From: JALHST01 sp963798435
GTDB lineage: Bacteria; Bacteroidota; Bacteroidia; Flavobacteriales; Flavobacteriaceae
Direction of reading: 5' to 3'
DNA: 64,000 nucleotides
NCBI GenBank assembly: GCA_963798435.1
Contig: CAWCTF010000005.1
Location: 62,001 to 126,000 of the forward strand
Under the pieces are notes generated by a model, which saw nothing but the letters and a program-made list of their open reading frames with translations, had not been told where the DNA came from and did not search any database. How positions within the stretch are numbered: position 1 is the first letter of the stretch; each line of letters starts with the position of its first letter. Shown piece after piece: positions 21,101 through 27,431 of the stretch. The translations under genes and the position numbers were made by a program.

Positions 21101-22101
21101 CCTGCAACAGAAAGATTACCAAATGAGGTACCTGACTTTGGCCCTACCGTTGGGGCTCCCCCGGGATAAACCAATGTATATCGGTTGGTACCCCATCCGC
21201 CGGAAGCATTTGCCACTACCCTACCCAAATTGTTGTTCGAACAACTCATGGGCGTAACCGTACCCAGCAAGCTCAAGGGCGAGGGTGACTCTAGGACATC
21301 AAAGGAGGCACTATCGGTACATCCCGAATCGACATCGGTAACAGTGATCGTATATGTACCTGCCCCTAGACCACCAATAGTTACTTGGGCATTGTTTTGG
21401 GCACCGCTCTCTGCGCCGCCATTGATATTATAGGTATAATTATTTGCAAACCCATCGATTAAAAATGTACCAGATCCATCACTAGCACCCGTACACACCT
21501 TAAGATCGCCACCTGACTTTACCCTTGCCCGTATAGAACTAATAAGTGCAGGGGTGAATCCTTCGGTGTAGGTACAATTATTGGCATCGGTTATCTGAAA
21601 AATATAGGAAGTCGTTGTGCTTAGACCGATAAATGTATTGCTGGCACCGTTGTTGATTACAACCGGACTAATAATTGAATAATTCGTGATAGCCGCATTG
21701 CTCGTCGGGGTCAACTGCACATCAGAAGTGCTCGTTGCACAGCTGATATTCAATTGTGCAAACGTAATGTCTGAAGGAGGGTCAACGTCTAAAATCGTAA
21801 TTGGCGTCAAGGTCAATCGGCATCCTCCACCGTCTTGAATTATCGGCGTATAGGTACCCGGCACCAAATTGGGATATGACGTGGCCCCTGAAAAGTTAAG
21901 TCCGTCAATACTAAACACATATCCTCCGCCAGATCCACCGGTAAACGGGCCGACAAAATCAATCTGTCCGCCATTGACACCGCCACCACTGCACGTTCTA
22001 TCTGTTATTTTGACCGCTGATCCCGTAATTGCGCCGACATTCGTTACGGTTACAGGGGGCAAGGACATTGTACATTGAAATCCGCCTTGTTGGTAAAGCA
22101 C
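15109..22101 (-). CDS. giant SprB-like surface protein, C-terminal 5/6, T9SS type B sorting domain
   Basis: This 2330-residue frame is the main body of a secreted adhesin-like protein. It consists of tandem Ig-like/SprB-type repeats with recurring PGTYxVxVxDxxGC patterns. It ends in a CHU_C gliding-motility-associated sorting domain: IPNFFSPNGDNENDVW, then VKIYDRYGRVV, WDGRYDGNELPTGDYWYVV, ending FTLYR. This domain directs type IX secretion. The listed start (GTG at 22101) is an artefact, because reading upstream in this frame continues PAGTYNNIEV and joins the N-terminal frame through a one-base frameshift near 22160. The intact protein would be about 2,840 residues. Function in adhesion or gliding is inferred from the family. 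Confidence 0.9.
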   Translation of the reverse strand: MLYQQGGFQCTMSLPPVTVTNVGAITGSAVKITDRTCSGGGVNGGQIDFVGPFTGGSGGGYVFSIDGLNFSGATSYPNLVPGTYTPIIQDGGGCRLTLTPITILDVDPPSDITFAQLNISCATSTSDVQLTPTSNAAITNYSIISPVVINNGASNTFIGLSTTTSYIFQITDANNCTYTEGFTPALISSIRARVKSGGDLKVCTGASDGSGTFLIDGFANNYTYNINGGAESGAQNNAQVTIGGLGAGTYTITVTDVDSGCTDSASFDVLESPSPLSLLGTVTPMSCSNNNLGRVVANASGGWGTNRYTLVYPGGAPTVGPKSGTSFGNLSVAGTYTLSVTDAEGCTATFNFDLTPIDAPSINIDTASSDFCYIPGTGATIAVTSTAGTAPLASHQYRINGGPLQASPIFSGIAPGNYTLEVVDGNSCKDNISVTINPQLRANISIENEIPCGGAPGQIRVVVTGGYTSGAGPKQYEVSADNGVTFAAAVPLTSNNFLYDTDIPGTYVFRITDNNTSNAGCTAISNPIILDPPVNINPATDQVFPPACGETNSGRVIITPDATSGLAPYEINFDGAGWSSNTLYSNLIEGQTYTYTVRDARGCETIPQDVTIPSPGTAPDATVTATPATCFTGSVAGDISVTTVSGGTPDFTYILQDQYGVELQRTGPTSSTSATFSGVPVGNYMVITLDSNGCLDQDYIRVDDGDLDVVPDPVVTPICTPGGFTNTVTIVGGVGPFEIRLVTDPPSLFVPVNLPPDRHTFAGLQYGVAYTVEVNDLGTGCTHIETIDPIDGPNLDVTASSTPGYCNALRNGQITYSVSNFNSGDDLFIEIYNVDTGTLMHSETQNGVTTIPYNGFYDTLPGNYQVIVTNLTDFCTDGALITINQNLPNVYILTAEPANCNADGQFTVVGGGGAGGPYEFAFGLAGFTPDYDGTATPADPTDDFGTTTTFGGPAGTYQVYVRDISGCTSFDIGTIIQQQNPPTLNTPIVQNQCDPTSTAFDITVSVPNTVDTPRFTLGGDTQFGVLNGGVYEYTFTVSSPGDYPVMVEDADGCSSVGTATVYEFLSASGGFTTESTCNDADGVITILPIGGSGDFDFDLTGLDYLSNPVSISQTNNPIFTGIFPGNYQVIVTDRIVNDGSGFCSFTVNNINLDAAVPPIILTATAQDISCNGADDGSIDIVLQPGSDVDGPFDYRLVDFATRALISNNASGSFPNLVPGTYEVEVISTRNCSVLSGPLDIVDPLPFSITASAPDFACEPGANRFSSTIITINIVDPGTATGGYQYSISGFSNYQSANTFEIVDTGSPQNITVYAIDGNGCQTTFDLPTINPPTDVVPTVIELDPLNCRDDERVRIQVIGTTDFTVSTISAVAVGPVTNAPGNNYVDVYLPAAGDYLFEVQDNVGGCAYPMPKHTVIEPIEPIATISEAKPISCFGGSDGELAITVTNYTGPYTYNVYSGSDPGKTTVLATGSLDTANNPENIAGLPGGNFFVEIIASADPYCTSDSNIATIRTPNGPLTASAIEIGNVSCSDGAGRIEANAVGGWDSSAYSYQLWKDDGSGTYLIEVPFSAVYDFMNLSSGDYRVEVRDVEGCSAIFDINLPIVPQIDAGIREPQGLVCPNGNNAVLEAYDPTTGDAITAIAGATGGYPGAGYNYRLLYLNSNDNTDIASASGLQNSPTFIGSSGGFISGGWYAIEVSSSFDCLFVTTPYFVNPPPPVQPKLVQTRVPGCGGMGEMRLEIQNPDPLFVYEYQLIENGVPVGVYTDMIGTSALFPGISGITYQFDVRKKNASNTCLPVRSNGITMTDATGITLLPNLPDDISCASELDGRIESFINGGVGDNLFYLYIGDPGDAFAPNPSATLFRGPQDNGTFEGLPEGSVAGGNAYYIAVTSGVTCSDIAGPFEIIRPEPIVFDAVASPVSCSGEADGSITVEVLSGGVGLIQFAIEPNFNEFFSDPLTPGVYVFDDLAAGSYEILIQDENGCFEKDLITVTAPAEVTVTNVSTTPETCIGFEDGTAQLTVTGGTPFVDALTLNPYYETKLIGPDSDGSEVFVRNDNLTFTNLRGGATYVVFIQDASLCGTDTILTIQIGVDLTAAPVVQYGCEGIFPTNTVLVTMQDASLLPKLLFSLDVDDINLADTQTTWGDLPAGNHTVYIYHENGCTNTTDFTIDAYDPLTLTAIKTGANEVTASAEGGYGGYEFFFQGQSFGTDTVFTTNETGTVTVKVVDQMGCEAEVAIPFVFEGMLDIPNFFSPNGDNENDVWAPLNREFFPNITVKIYDRYGRVVAVLDQVSFWDGRYDGNELPTGDYWYVVNSNDKSKVRYVGHFTLYR

Positions 22102-23639
22102 CTCGATATTGTTGTAGGTTCCGGCAGGTACTGAGATTTGGGGATTGGTATCCCAGGATCCCCAGAATTTACCCGATATGATAAATTATACCCTTTTGCA
22201 TCATTAATAGTAAAGTTGATTTTAGCGCCACCATTTGAACAGGTACCATTAATTCCATTGGCGGTAACGTTTGGTGGCAGCAAGGTTTCTACATTCGAGG
22301 AAGCGCTAATTGTACACCCATTGCTATCTGTGATTAAAAAATCATACGTGCCTGGGGCAGTAACGGTATACGTGGTCGTTCCTGTGTAGGATGGCTGAAG
22401 TGGCCCACCATTGACACTGAAGCGATACGGTGCAGCACCTCCTGTGGTATTTACCGTAATATCGACATCGGTGATATTCGAACAACCAAAACTACTATTA
22501 ACTTCGGTGGATGCATCTAATGGTGATAGGCCATTCCCAATAACTATGGGATTGCCTCCCGTGTCAAGATCCTGTCTTGGGGGATCGATTCCGTTCAATG
22601 GGTCGCCCGTGCATTGTTGTGTTTCAACTTGAACAATATACGTACCGAATCCAACTGCCGAGAACGTATATGGATTCGTTGCAACGAAAGCGGTGAATTC
22701 CTGAGGTACCCCAGAGCTATTTAATAAAGTATATTTAAAGGGGCCGGGGACGTTGTTGGCTGTTACGGTAATACTCCCGGTATCGCCTGAACATTGCGCA
22801 TCGACGAATGTAACATCAATAGCAAGATCCTGTTGTAAGATCGTAATCGGTGCATACGGGTATTCACAAGTGTTCGGCGTATTTTTTAAACGCGCTTTTA
22901 CGACATACGTACCTGGAAGAAGATTGTTGAAAATGGGGCCCTGCCATGGTCCGAAACCGCTGCCACTATTAACACTGAACTCATAGGCACTTGAAAGATT
23001 GGTAATCTGGATCCTCCCTGGAACACCACAGATATAATCATTCTTAACAAAGGTTTGGGTGATCGTACTTTTCTTTACTTTAAAATAATAGTTTACACCA
23101 TCAACTACCACCCTATACTCTGCACCCGTTGTTGCAGGAATGGTGCCAGCATTTAAATTGAAGGTGGCCCCAGAGCCAACGGTAGAATAACATCCGGCTG
23201 TGGTATTCGGACAGTCATCGTTGATATTCGGGGTACAACCACCACCCAGCACTTGCCAGGTTATACTCGAATGTGATCCAGAAAGCGATAGTATTCGATT
23301 GTCTGAATCCCCGCAAAGATTAAAACGTGCAACCGTCAGACCATTTGTGCTACAGCCAACTTCCTGGTCTGCTCCTTGGATGATCGTAGCAAACATGAAA
23401 GCATTAGCCGATGAACTGACATTGGCATCCTTTTCAAAGGGAGAGACCACTGATTCGTGAATTGCAGGAATATCCGCAGTGGGAATGGAGGTACCCTTTT
23501 CAGAACCTGTATCCAAAACTGAGGCGACTTCGGCAATGAGCTCGTAAACTTTTGTATTCGCTATTGCCGACGTGCATATAGCGGTAAGAGCGGTCAATAG
23601 GAGGGCATACAGAATATGCCTTGGTTTTTTTGGGAGCAT
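22050..23639 (-). CDS. giant SprB-like surface protein, N-terminal part (frameshifted)
   Basis: This frame encodes the signal peptide (residues 1-27, ending AIAN) and the first repeats of the giant T9SS protein. Early repeats show the same style as the downstream frame: FNNLLPGTYVVKARL, TAPGTYDFLITDSNGCTI. After RVNSG (about residue 490) the reading becomes atypical, rich in proline and cysteine, and stops at 22050 inside the downstream gene. Restoring one G in the GGGG run (+ strand C-run 22160-22163) gives RVNSGGSWDTNPQIS, which flows into PAGTYNNIEV. The gene therefore looks like one open frame broken by a single-base loss. The break may be a sequencing error or a real mutation. Confidence 0.85.
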   Translation of the reverse strand: MLPKKPRHILYALLLTALTAICTSAIANTKVYELIAEVASVLDTGSEKGTSIPTADIPAIHESVVSPFEKDANVSSSANAFMFATIIQGADQEVGCSTNGLTVARFNLCGDSDNRILSLSGSHSSITWQVLGGGCTPNINDDCPNTTAGCYSTVGSGATFNLNAGTIPATTGAEYRVVVDGVNYYFKVKKSTITQTFVKNDYICGVPGRIQITNLSSAYEFSVNSGSGFGPWQGPIFNNLLPGTYVVKARLKNTPNTCEYPYAPITILQQDLAIDVTFVDAQCSGDTGSITVTANNVPGPFKYTLLNSSGVPQEFTAFVATNPYTFSAVGFGTYIVQVETQQCTGDPLNGIDPPRQDLDTGGNPIVIGNGLSPLDASTEVNSSFGCSNITDVDITVNTTGGAAPYRFSVNGGPLQPSYTGTTTYTVTAPGTYDFLITDSNGCTISASSNVETLLPPNVTANGINGTCSNGGAKINFTINDAKGYNLSYRVNSGDPGIPIPKSQYLPEPTTISRCFTNKADFNVQCPCPL

Positions 23640-23702
23640 AGGTTAAGTCGAATTTTTTTAAGAATAATCAGATTTGGGGATGCTGGATATTCTTCGGGGT
23701 AA

Positions 23703-23734
23703 TTGTTTAAACTTATATTTTCTATTTATCTTTA
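23703..23734 (+). promoter_or_regulatory. possible promoter of the sugar dehydrogenase gene
   Basis: TTG (23703-23705), 21 bases, then TATCTTTA (23727-23734) resembles the Bacteroidota promoter with one mismatch in the -7 box. The ATG is 44 bases downstream. It lies in the 138-base divergent gap with the giant surface-protein gene. Confidence 0.3.
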
Positions 23735-23777
23735 TGCACTACAGCATATCTTATTACATTACAATTAACGTTAAATT

Positions 23778-24899
23778 ATGAAAAATAGTATTGTATCACT
23801 TTATTTAATCGTTTTGGCACTAAATTTTTCGTGTGCACAGCAATCTGAAAATCAAGTTGATACACCTTCTGGAGTGCCATTTACTGAAGTGCTTTTTATC
23901 GATGGGATAACGATTCCTTGGGGGATGGCATTCCTTCCTGATGGCAGTATGCTGGTGACTGAAAAATCAGGGGATTTACTGCTTGTTAAGGATGGAAAGA
24001 AAACGAAAATATCAAATGTGCCAACAGTCTACGATCGTGGCCAAGGTGGCCTATTAGACATTGAATTACATCCTGACTATAGCAACACGGGTTGGCTTTA
24101 TATCTCCTATGCATCCTCCGATGGAGATGAAAAAGGTGGAAACACCGCAATCATGCGGGCAAAATTAAAAGATAATTCACTGGTAAACAATCAATTACTT
24201 TACAAAGCTTCACCTAATACTACAAAAGGACAACATTTTGGTTCCCGCATTCAATTCGACAATGAAGGTTACCTCTATTTTTCCATTGGGGAAAGAGGTG
24301 AGCGCGATATAAATCCACAGGATATTACGCGGGATGGCGGAAAGATCTATCGATTACATGATGATGGACGAGTTCCCGTCGATAATCCGTTTGTTGATGC
24401 CAATGGCGCCAAAACGGCGATTTATAGTTATGGTCACCGAAATCCACAAGGTTTGGCTAAAAACCCGTTGACAGGTGAACTGTGGGATAATGAGCACGGT
24501 CCGCGCGGTGGGGATGAAATAAATATCATTAAGAAGGGGGCGAATTATGGGTGGCCGGTTATTACATACGGAATTAATTATAGTGGGACCCCAATAACCG
24601 ATAAAACCGAAATGGAGGGAATGGAACAACCCATTCACTACTGGGTACCCAGTATCGCCCCAAGTGGAATGGCATTCATTACCTCGGACGCATATAAGGG
24701 CTATAAGGGCAGCCTGCTCGTCGGCTCGCTAGCGTTTCAATATTTGGAGCGCCTACAGTTTGAAGGCAATACGGTTATCGCTCGCGAAAAATTATTGCCG
24801 GATATCGGGCGTGTGCGCAATGTGAAACAAGGTCCTGATGGTCTGATCTATGTAGCGGTCGAAGGCAAGGGTATTTATAAATTGGTACCAAAAGCTTAG
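23778..24899 (+). CDS. PQQ-dependent sugar dehydrogenase (soluble aldose dehydrogenase type), lipoprotein
   Basis: The 373-residue protein is a six-bladed propeller quinoprotein of the glucose/sorbosone dehydrogenase family, oxidising aldoses with PQQ in the periplasm. A lipobox occurs at LNFSC (Cys19). Family motifs include GLLDIELHPDY, FGSRIQFDNEGYLYFSIGERG, IYRLHDDGRVP, YSYGHRNPQG and NEHGPRGGDEINI, where the His and Arg line the PQQ site. The cytochrome c gene 29 bases downstream is the probable electron acceptor. The length is normal for the YliI/Asd type. The sugar oxidised cannot be told from sequence. Confidence 0.9.
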   Translation: MKNSIVSLYLIVLALNFSCAQQSENQVDTPSGVPFTEVLFIDGITIPWGMAFLPDGSMLVTEKSGDLLLVKDGKKTKISNVPTVYDRGQGGLLDIELHPDYSNTGWLYISYASSDGDEKGGNTAIMRAKLKDNSLVNNQLLYKASPNTTKGQHFGSRIQFDNEGYLYFSIGERGERDINPQDITRDGGKIYRLHDDGRVPVDNPFVDANGAKTAIYSYGHRNPQGLAKNPLTGELWDNEHGPRGGDEINIIKKGANYGWPVITYGINYSGTPITDKTEMEGMEQPIHYWVPSIAPSGMAFITSDAYKGYKGSLLVGSLAFQYLERLQFEGNTVIAREKLLPDIGRVRNVKQGPDGLIYVAVEGKGIYKLVPKA

Positions 24900-24928
24900 G
24901 TAATGGTGCAAATAGACGAATCAACTGT

Positions 24929-25330
24929 ATGAAAACTTTCTTATTGATATATTTTGCGGCCGTCTTAGGCTTGTTTGCATTCCTTTTTCAAGAGCCGGAA
25001 CGTAACGCAAGCATTGAACGTGGTCGCGAGATTTATGGTGATTTTTGTGTAAGTTGTCATCTTGAAAAAGGTGAAGGCATCATCAATACCTTCCCTCCAT
25101 TGGCAAATTCGGACTATCTTTTGCAAAATAGGGAAGAAAGTATTCGTGGTGTAAAATTCGGTCGACAAGGAGTAATGCAAGTAAACGGCGTAAAGTATAA
25201 TAACGTAATGACCGCATTGGGCCTGGAAGACCAAGAAGTGGCCGATGTAATGAATTTTATCCTGAATTCTTGGGGAAATACGTCCAAGACCCTGGTTACC
25301 GTTGAAGAAGTCGCCGCTGTTCAGAAATAG
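24929..25330 (+). CDS. c-type cytochrome, probable acceptor of the sugar dehydrogenase
   Basis: The 133-residue protein has an N-terminal signal or membrane anchor (residues 3-20) and a single haem-binding CVSCH motif (Cys40, Cys43, His44). A downstream Met in GVMQVNG is a likely axial ligand. The C-terminal helix DQEVADVMNFILNSWGN is typical of small cytochrome c domains. Its position directly after the PQQ dehydrogenase suggests electron transfer from sugar oxidation to the respiratory chain. That partnership is inferred from adjacency. Confidence 0.9.
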   Translation: MKTFLLIYFAAVLGLFAFLFQEPERNASIERGREIYGDFCVSCHLEKGEGIINTFPPLANSDYLLQNREESIRGVKFGRQGVMQVNGVKYNNVMTALGLEDQEVADVMNFILNSWGNTSKTLVTVEEVAAVQK

Positions 25331-25459
25331 TCACAGAGCCTTTTTTTGTTATGGCCTTTGATCACTCCTTTTGTGCCTTAACCCACTATTTTCAGTTACA
25401 ACACCGCTTAAATGACCGCTGGGAGTACGCGCTTCTATTTTGGAGAAATTCCAAACCCC

Positions 25460-26269
25460 CTATTTCCCTGCTTCCAACGCCGCTTTTACCGATCCATGCT
25501 TTTTGAGCAGCCCTTCAGCAGTGGCATAATCAACCTTCAGGCCTTCCATCACATAGCGTGCACCACGATCGACCAATTTGATATTGCTCAATTGCATATT
25601 GATCATCTTGTTTCCCTGAACCCTTCCAATTTTAATCATCAAAGCGGTGGAAATCATGTTCAAGACCAATTTTTGGGACGTCCCACTTTTCATTCGCGTA
25701 CTGCCTGTAACAAATTCAGGCCCTACATTGACCTCGATGGGTATGTCGGCAGCCATGGCCAATGGCGAGCCAGGGTTGTTGGTAATCCCCGCGGTTAAAA
25801 GGCCATTCTTTTTGGCATCCCGTATACCTCCCAAGACATAGGGTGTTGTCCCGGAAGCAGCAATGCCAACTACGACATCATTCGTGTTTAGATTGAATTT
25901 CATTAAGTCCATCCATGCCTGTTGACCGTCATCTTCTGCATTTTCAACAGATTTTCGAATCGCGCTATCGCCGCCGGCAATCAATCCTATGACACGCGTA
26001 TGTGGTATTCCGTATGTTGGCGGAATCTCGGAGGCGTCTAAAATGCCCAATCTTCCGCTGGTACCAGCACCAATATAGAATAGGCGCCCATTCATTGCAA
26101 ATCGGGCTGCCAAAGCATCTACTAATATGGTGATCTGAGGGATGACCAAAGCGACTGCATCGGCCACTTTCTTGTCCTCAAGATTCATACTTGTCAAAAT
26201 TGTCTGGGTATCCATGGTCTCTAGACCATCAAAATTAGAGGGCGTTTCGGTTATTTTCTTATATTCCAT
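25460..26269 (-). CDS. murQ: N-acetylmuramic acid 6-phosphate etherase MurQ
   Basis: MurQ cleaves the lactyl ether of MurNAc-6-phosphate to give GlcNAc-6-phosphate and D-lactate in the cytoplasm. The 269-residue protein has the SIS domain with family signatures: YIGAGTSGRLGILDASE, GGDSAIRKSVENAEDD (with the catalytic acid region), GIAASGTTPYVLGG, GSTRMKSGTSQKLVLN. It is about 30 residues shorter than the E. coli enzyme but complete across the core. It lies 191 bases downstream of the DeoR-family regulator on the same strand. A TAGTTTTG box on the - strand (26343-26350) may give it its own promoter. Confidence 0.95.
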   Translation of the reverse strand: MEYKKITETPSNFDGLETMDTQTILTSMNLEDKKVADAVALVIPQITILVDALAARFAMNGRLFYIGAGTSGRLGILDASEIPPTYGIPHTRVIGLIAGGDSAIRKSVENAEDDGQQAWMDLMKFNLNTNDVVVGIAASGTTPYVLGGIRDAKKNGLLTAGITNNPGSPLAMAADIPIEVNVGPEFVTGSTRMKSGTSQKLVLNMISTALMIKIGRVQGNKMINMQLSNIKLVDRGARYVMEGLKVDYATAEGLLKKHGSVKAALEAGK

Positions 26270-26342
26270 GTGCTGAATTTTCTGATTATTGGTTTAATAA
26301 GGGTTCCTATTTACCCAAAGTGGGATGTATTAAATTTAGTAG

Positions 26343-26350
26343 CAAAACTA
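26343..26350 (-). promoter_or_regulatory. possible murQ -7 box
   Basis: On the - strand TAGTTTTG matches TAnnTTTG exactly, about 74 bases upstream of the murQ ATG. No clear -33 TTTG was found at the right distance, so this is only a candidate. Confidence 0.25.
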
Positions 26351-26460
26351 AGAACGATTTCATGGCGATTGGCTCAAGGGAACGCTACTTTGTTTATAAA
26401 GCCACGAGCAATTATATCCACCGCCATTCACACTTGTTTTGTGACATAAAAGGAACAAAA

Positions 26461-27210
26461 TTACAACAACCGAATATCGTAGTTTCTAAAAAGATTGAGC
26501 AAATTATTTTCGGGATCCAATTCGGTAATCATTGTATTAATGGCGCTAATATCACAGGTCTTATAGCGATGTTGTGAATTCAATTTCTCGGATATCGATA
26601 AAAGTACCGTTTTTTTTGATGCCTTAATGACCGCTTTTTTCACCTGAACGATATCCCAATCAAATTCGGTCAATCCAAATAACGCATCGACATACCCGGT
26701 ACCGATAAAGCCATAATCGACTCTAATTTCCGAAAGGTGGTGGATGGCGTTGGCACCAATTGAGATCTGGGCTTCCCGCGAAATTTGACCGCCCACAAAT
26801 AGTACGGTAACATTCGGTTTTGTCAATAATTGCATGGCAACCGGAAGACTAAGCGTAAAACAAGTCAATTCAAGGTCATCTGGGATAAGTCGTGCTAGCT
26901 CCATGCATGTGGTTCCCCCATCGATAAAAATAACACCGCCCGGTTTTAAAAGTGTAATCGCCTTTTCGGCGATTTTAGTCTTCTGCTCCAAGGCATAAAT
27001 ATTATTATTTCTGGCACTATTGGTAGTAAATCCCATTGAAATAGCACCTCCATGAACTTTTTGCAATTTGTTCGCAGCATCCAACTCTTTTACATCGCGC
27101 CGTACCGTATCGATGGAAACATCGAGAATTTCGGCCATATCTGTTAACAATATCCGATTGTGTAGTTCCACTTCCCCGATGAGCCGTTGTTGTCTTTCTT
27201 CTTTCAGCAT
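26461..27210 (-). CDS. DeoR/GlpR family transcriptional regulator
   Basis: The 249-residue regulator has the N-terminal DeoR-type helix-turn-helix (residues 3-55: RQQRLIGEVE, then LTDMAEILDVSIDTVRRDVKEL) and a C-terminal sugar-phosphate sensor domain of the ISOCOT fold (FIDGGTTCMELARLIP, FIGTGYVDALFGLTEFD). DeoR proteins usually repress sugar-phosphate catabolism genes and respond to the phosphosugar. Here the gene sits between murQ (same strand) and nagB (divergent), so MurNAc-6P, GlcNAc-6P or GlcN6P are plausible effectors. Candidate operators lie in the 221-base divergent gap. Confidence 0.9.
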   Translation of the reverse strand: MLKEERQQRLIGEVELHNRILLTDMAEILDVSIDTVRRDVKELDAANKLQKVHGGAISMGFTTNSARNNNIYALEQKTKIAEKAITLLKPGGVIFIDGGTTCMELARLIPDDLELTCFTLSLPVAMQLLTKPNVTVLFVGGQISREAQISIGANAIHHLSEIRVDYGFIGTGYVDALFGLTEFDWDIVQVKKAVIKASKKTVLLSISEKLNSQHRYKTCDISAINTMITELDPENNLLNLFRNYDIRLL

Positions 27211-27261
27211 GTTTTGTTCATTTCAAGGAGCACCTATATGGTAGCCGCGAGGTTCGAAAAA

Positions 27262-27269
27262 CAAAGATA
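27262..27269 (-). promoter_or_regulatory. -7 box for the DeoR-family gene
   Basis: The - strand reads TATCTTTG, an exact TAnnTTTG match, about 52 bases upstream of the regulator ATG. The -33 region is weak, as expected for an activator-dependent or low-level promoter. Confidence 0.45.
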
Positions 27270-27275
27270 CGCAAT

Positions 27276-27285
27276 ATTTCGAAAT
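27276..27285. promoter_or_regulatory. 10-bp palindrome, candidate operator
   Basis: ATTTCGAAAT is a perfect palindrome, flanked by GCAAT and TGCC. It sits between the -7 and -33 positions of the regulator promoter on the - strand, a place suited to autorepression. Binding by the neighbouring regulator is inference. Confidence 0.4.
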
Positions 27286-27338
27286 TGCCATTTTTTACGG
27301 TTTATATCTTATTCAAGCCCCATTATTAGAAATATAGC

Positions 27339-27373
27339 GCATAAAACAGCAAAATTCATTGCACAAAACAGCA
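27339..27373 (+). promoter_or_regulatory. direct-repeat candidate operator upstream of nagB
   Basis: GCATAAAACAGCA (27339-27351) and GCACAAAACAGCA (27361-27373) differ at one base and are spaced 22 bp apart, about two helical turns. The second copy covers the expected -33 region of the nagB promoter (-7 box at 27392-27399), so a bound repressor would block RNA polymerase. Confidence 0.5.
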
Positions 27374-27391
27374 GTATTTAAAAATAATGCC

Positions 27392-27399
27392 TATCTTTG
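27392..27399 (+). promoter_or_regulatory. nagB -7 box
   Basis: TATCTTTG is an exact TAnnTTTG match 32 bases upstream of the nagB ATG, giving a leader near 30 bases. The -33 box is poor; the direct repeat occupies that position. Confidence 0.55.
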
Positions 27400-27431
27400 T
27401 CCGGTAAAAAGAAATATATTTAAATATCACC

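Noticed and set aside
16001..23460. Many short + strand frames opposite the giant adhesin
   Set aside because: They mirror the repeated coding pattern of the adhesin and show no family features.
25412..25841. Open frames on the + strand opposite murQ
   Set aside because: They are complementary-strand shadows of a clear MurQ gene with no recognisable domain or start context.
26320..26577. 85-residue frame between murQ and the regulator on the + strand
   Set aside because: It overlaps the end of the regulator, shows no domain, and has no promoter or conserved look.
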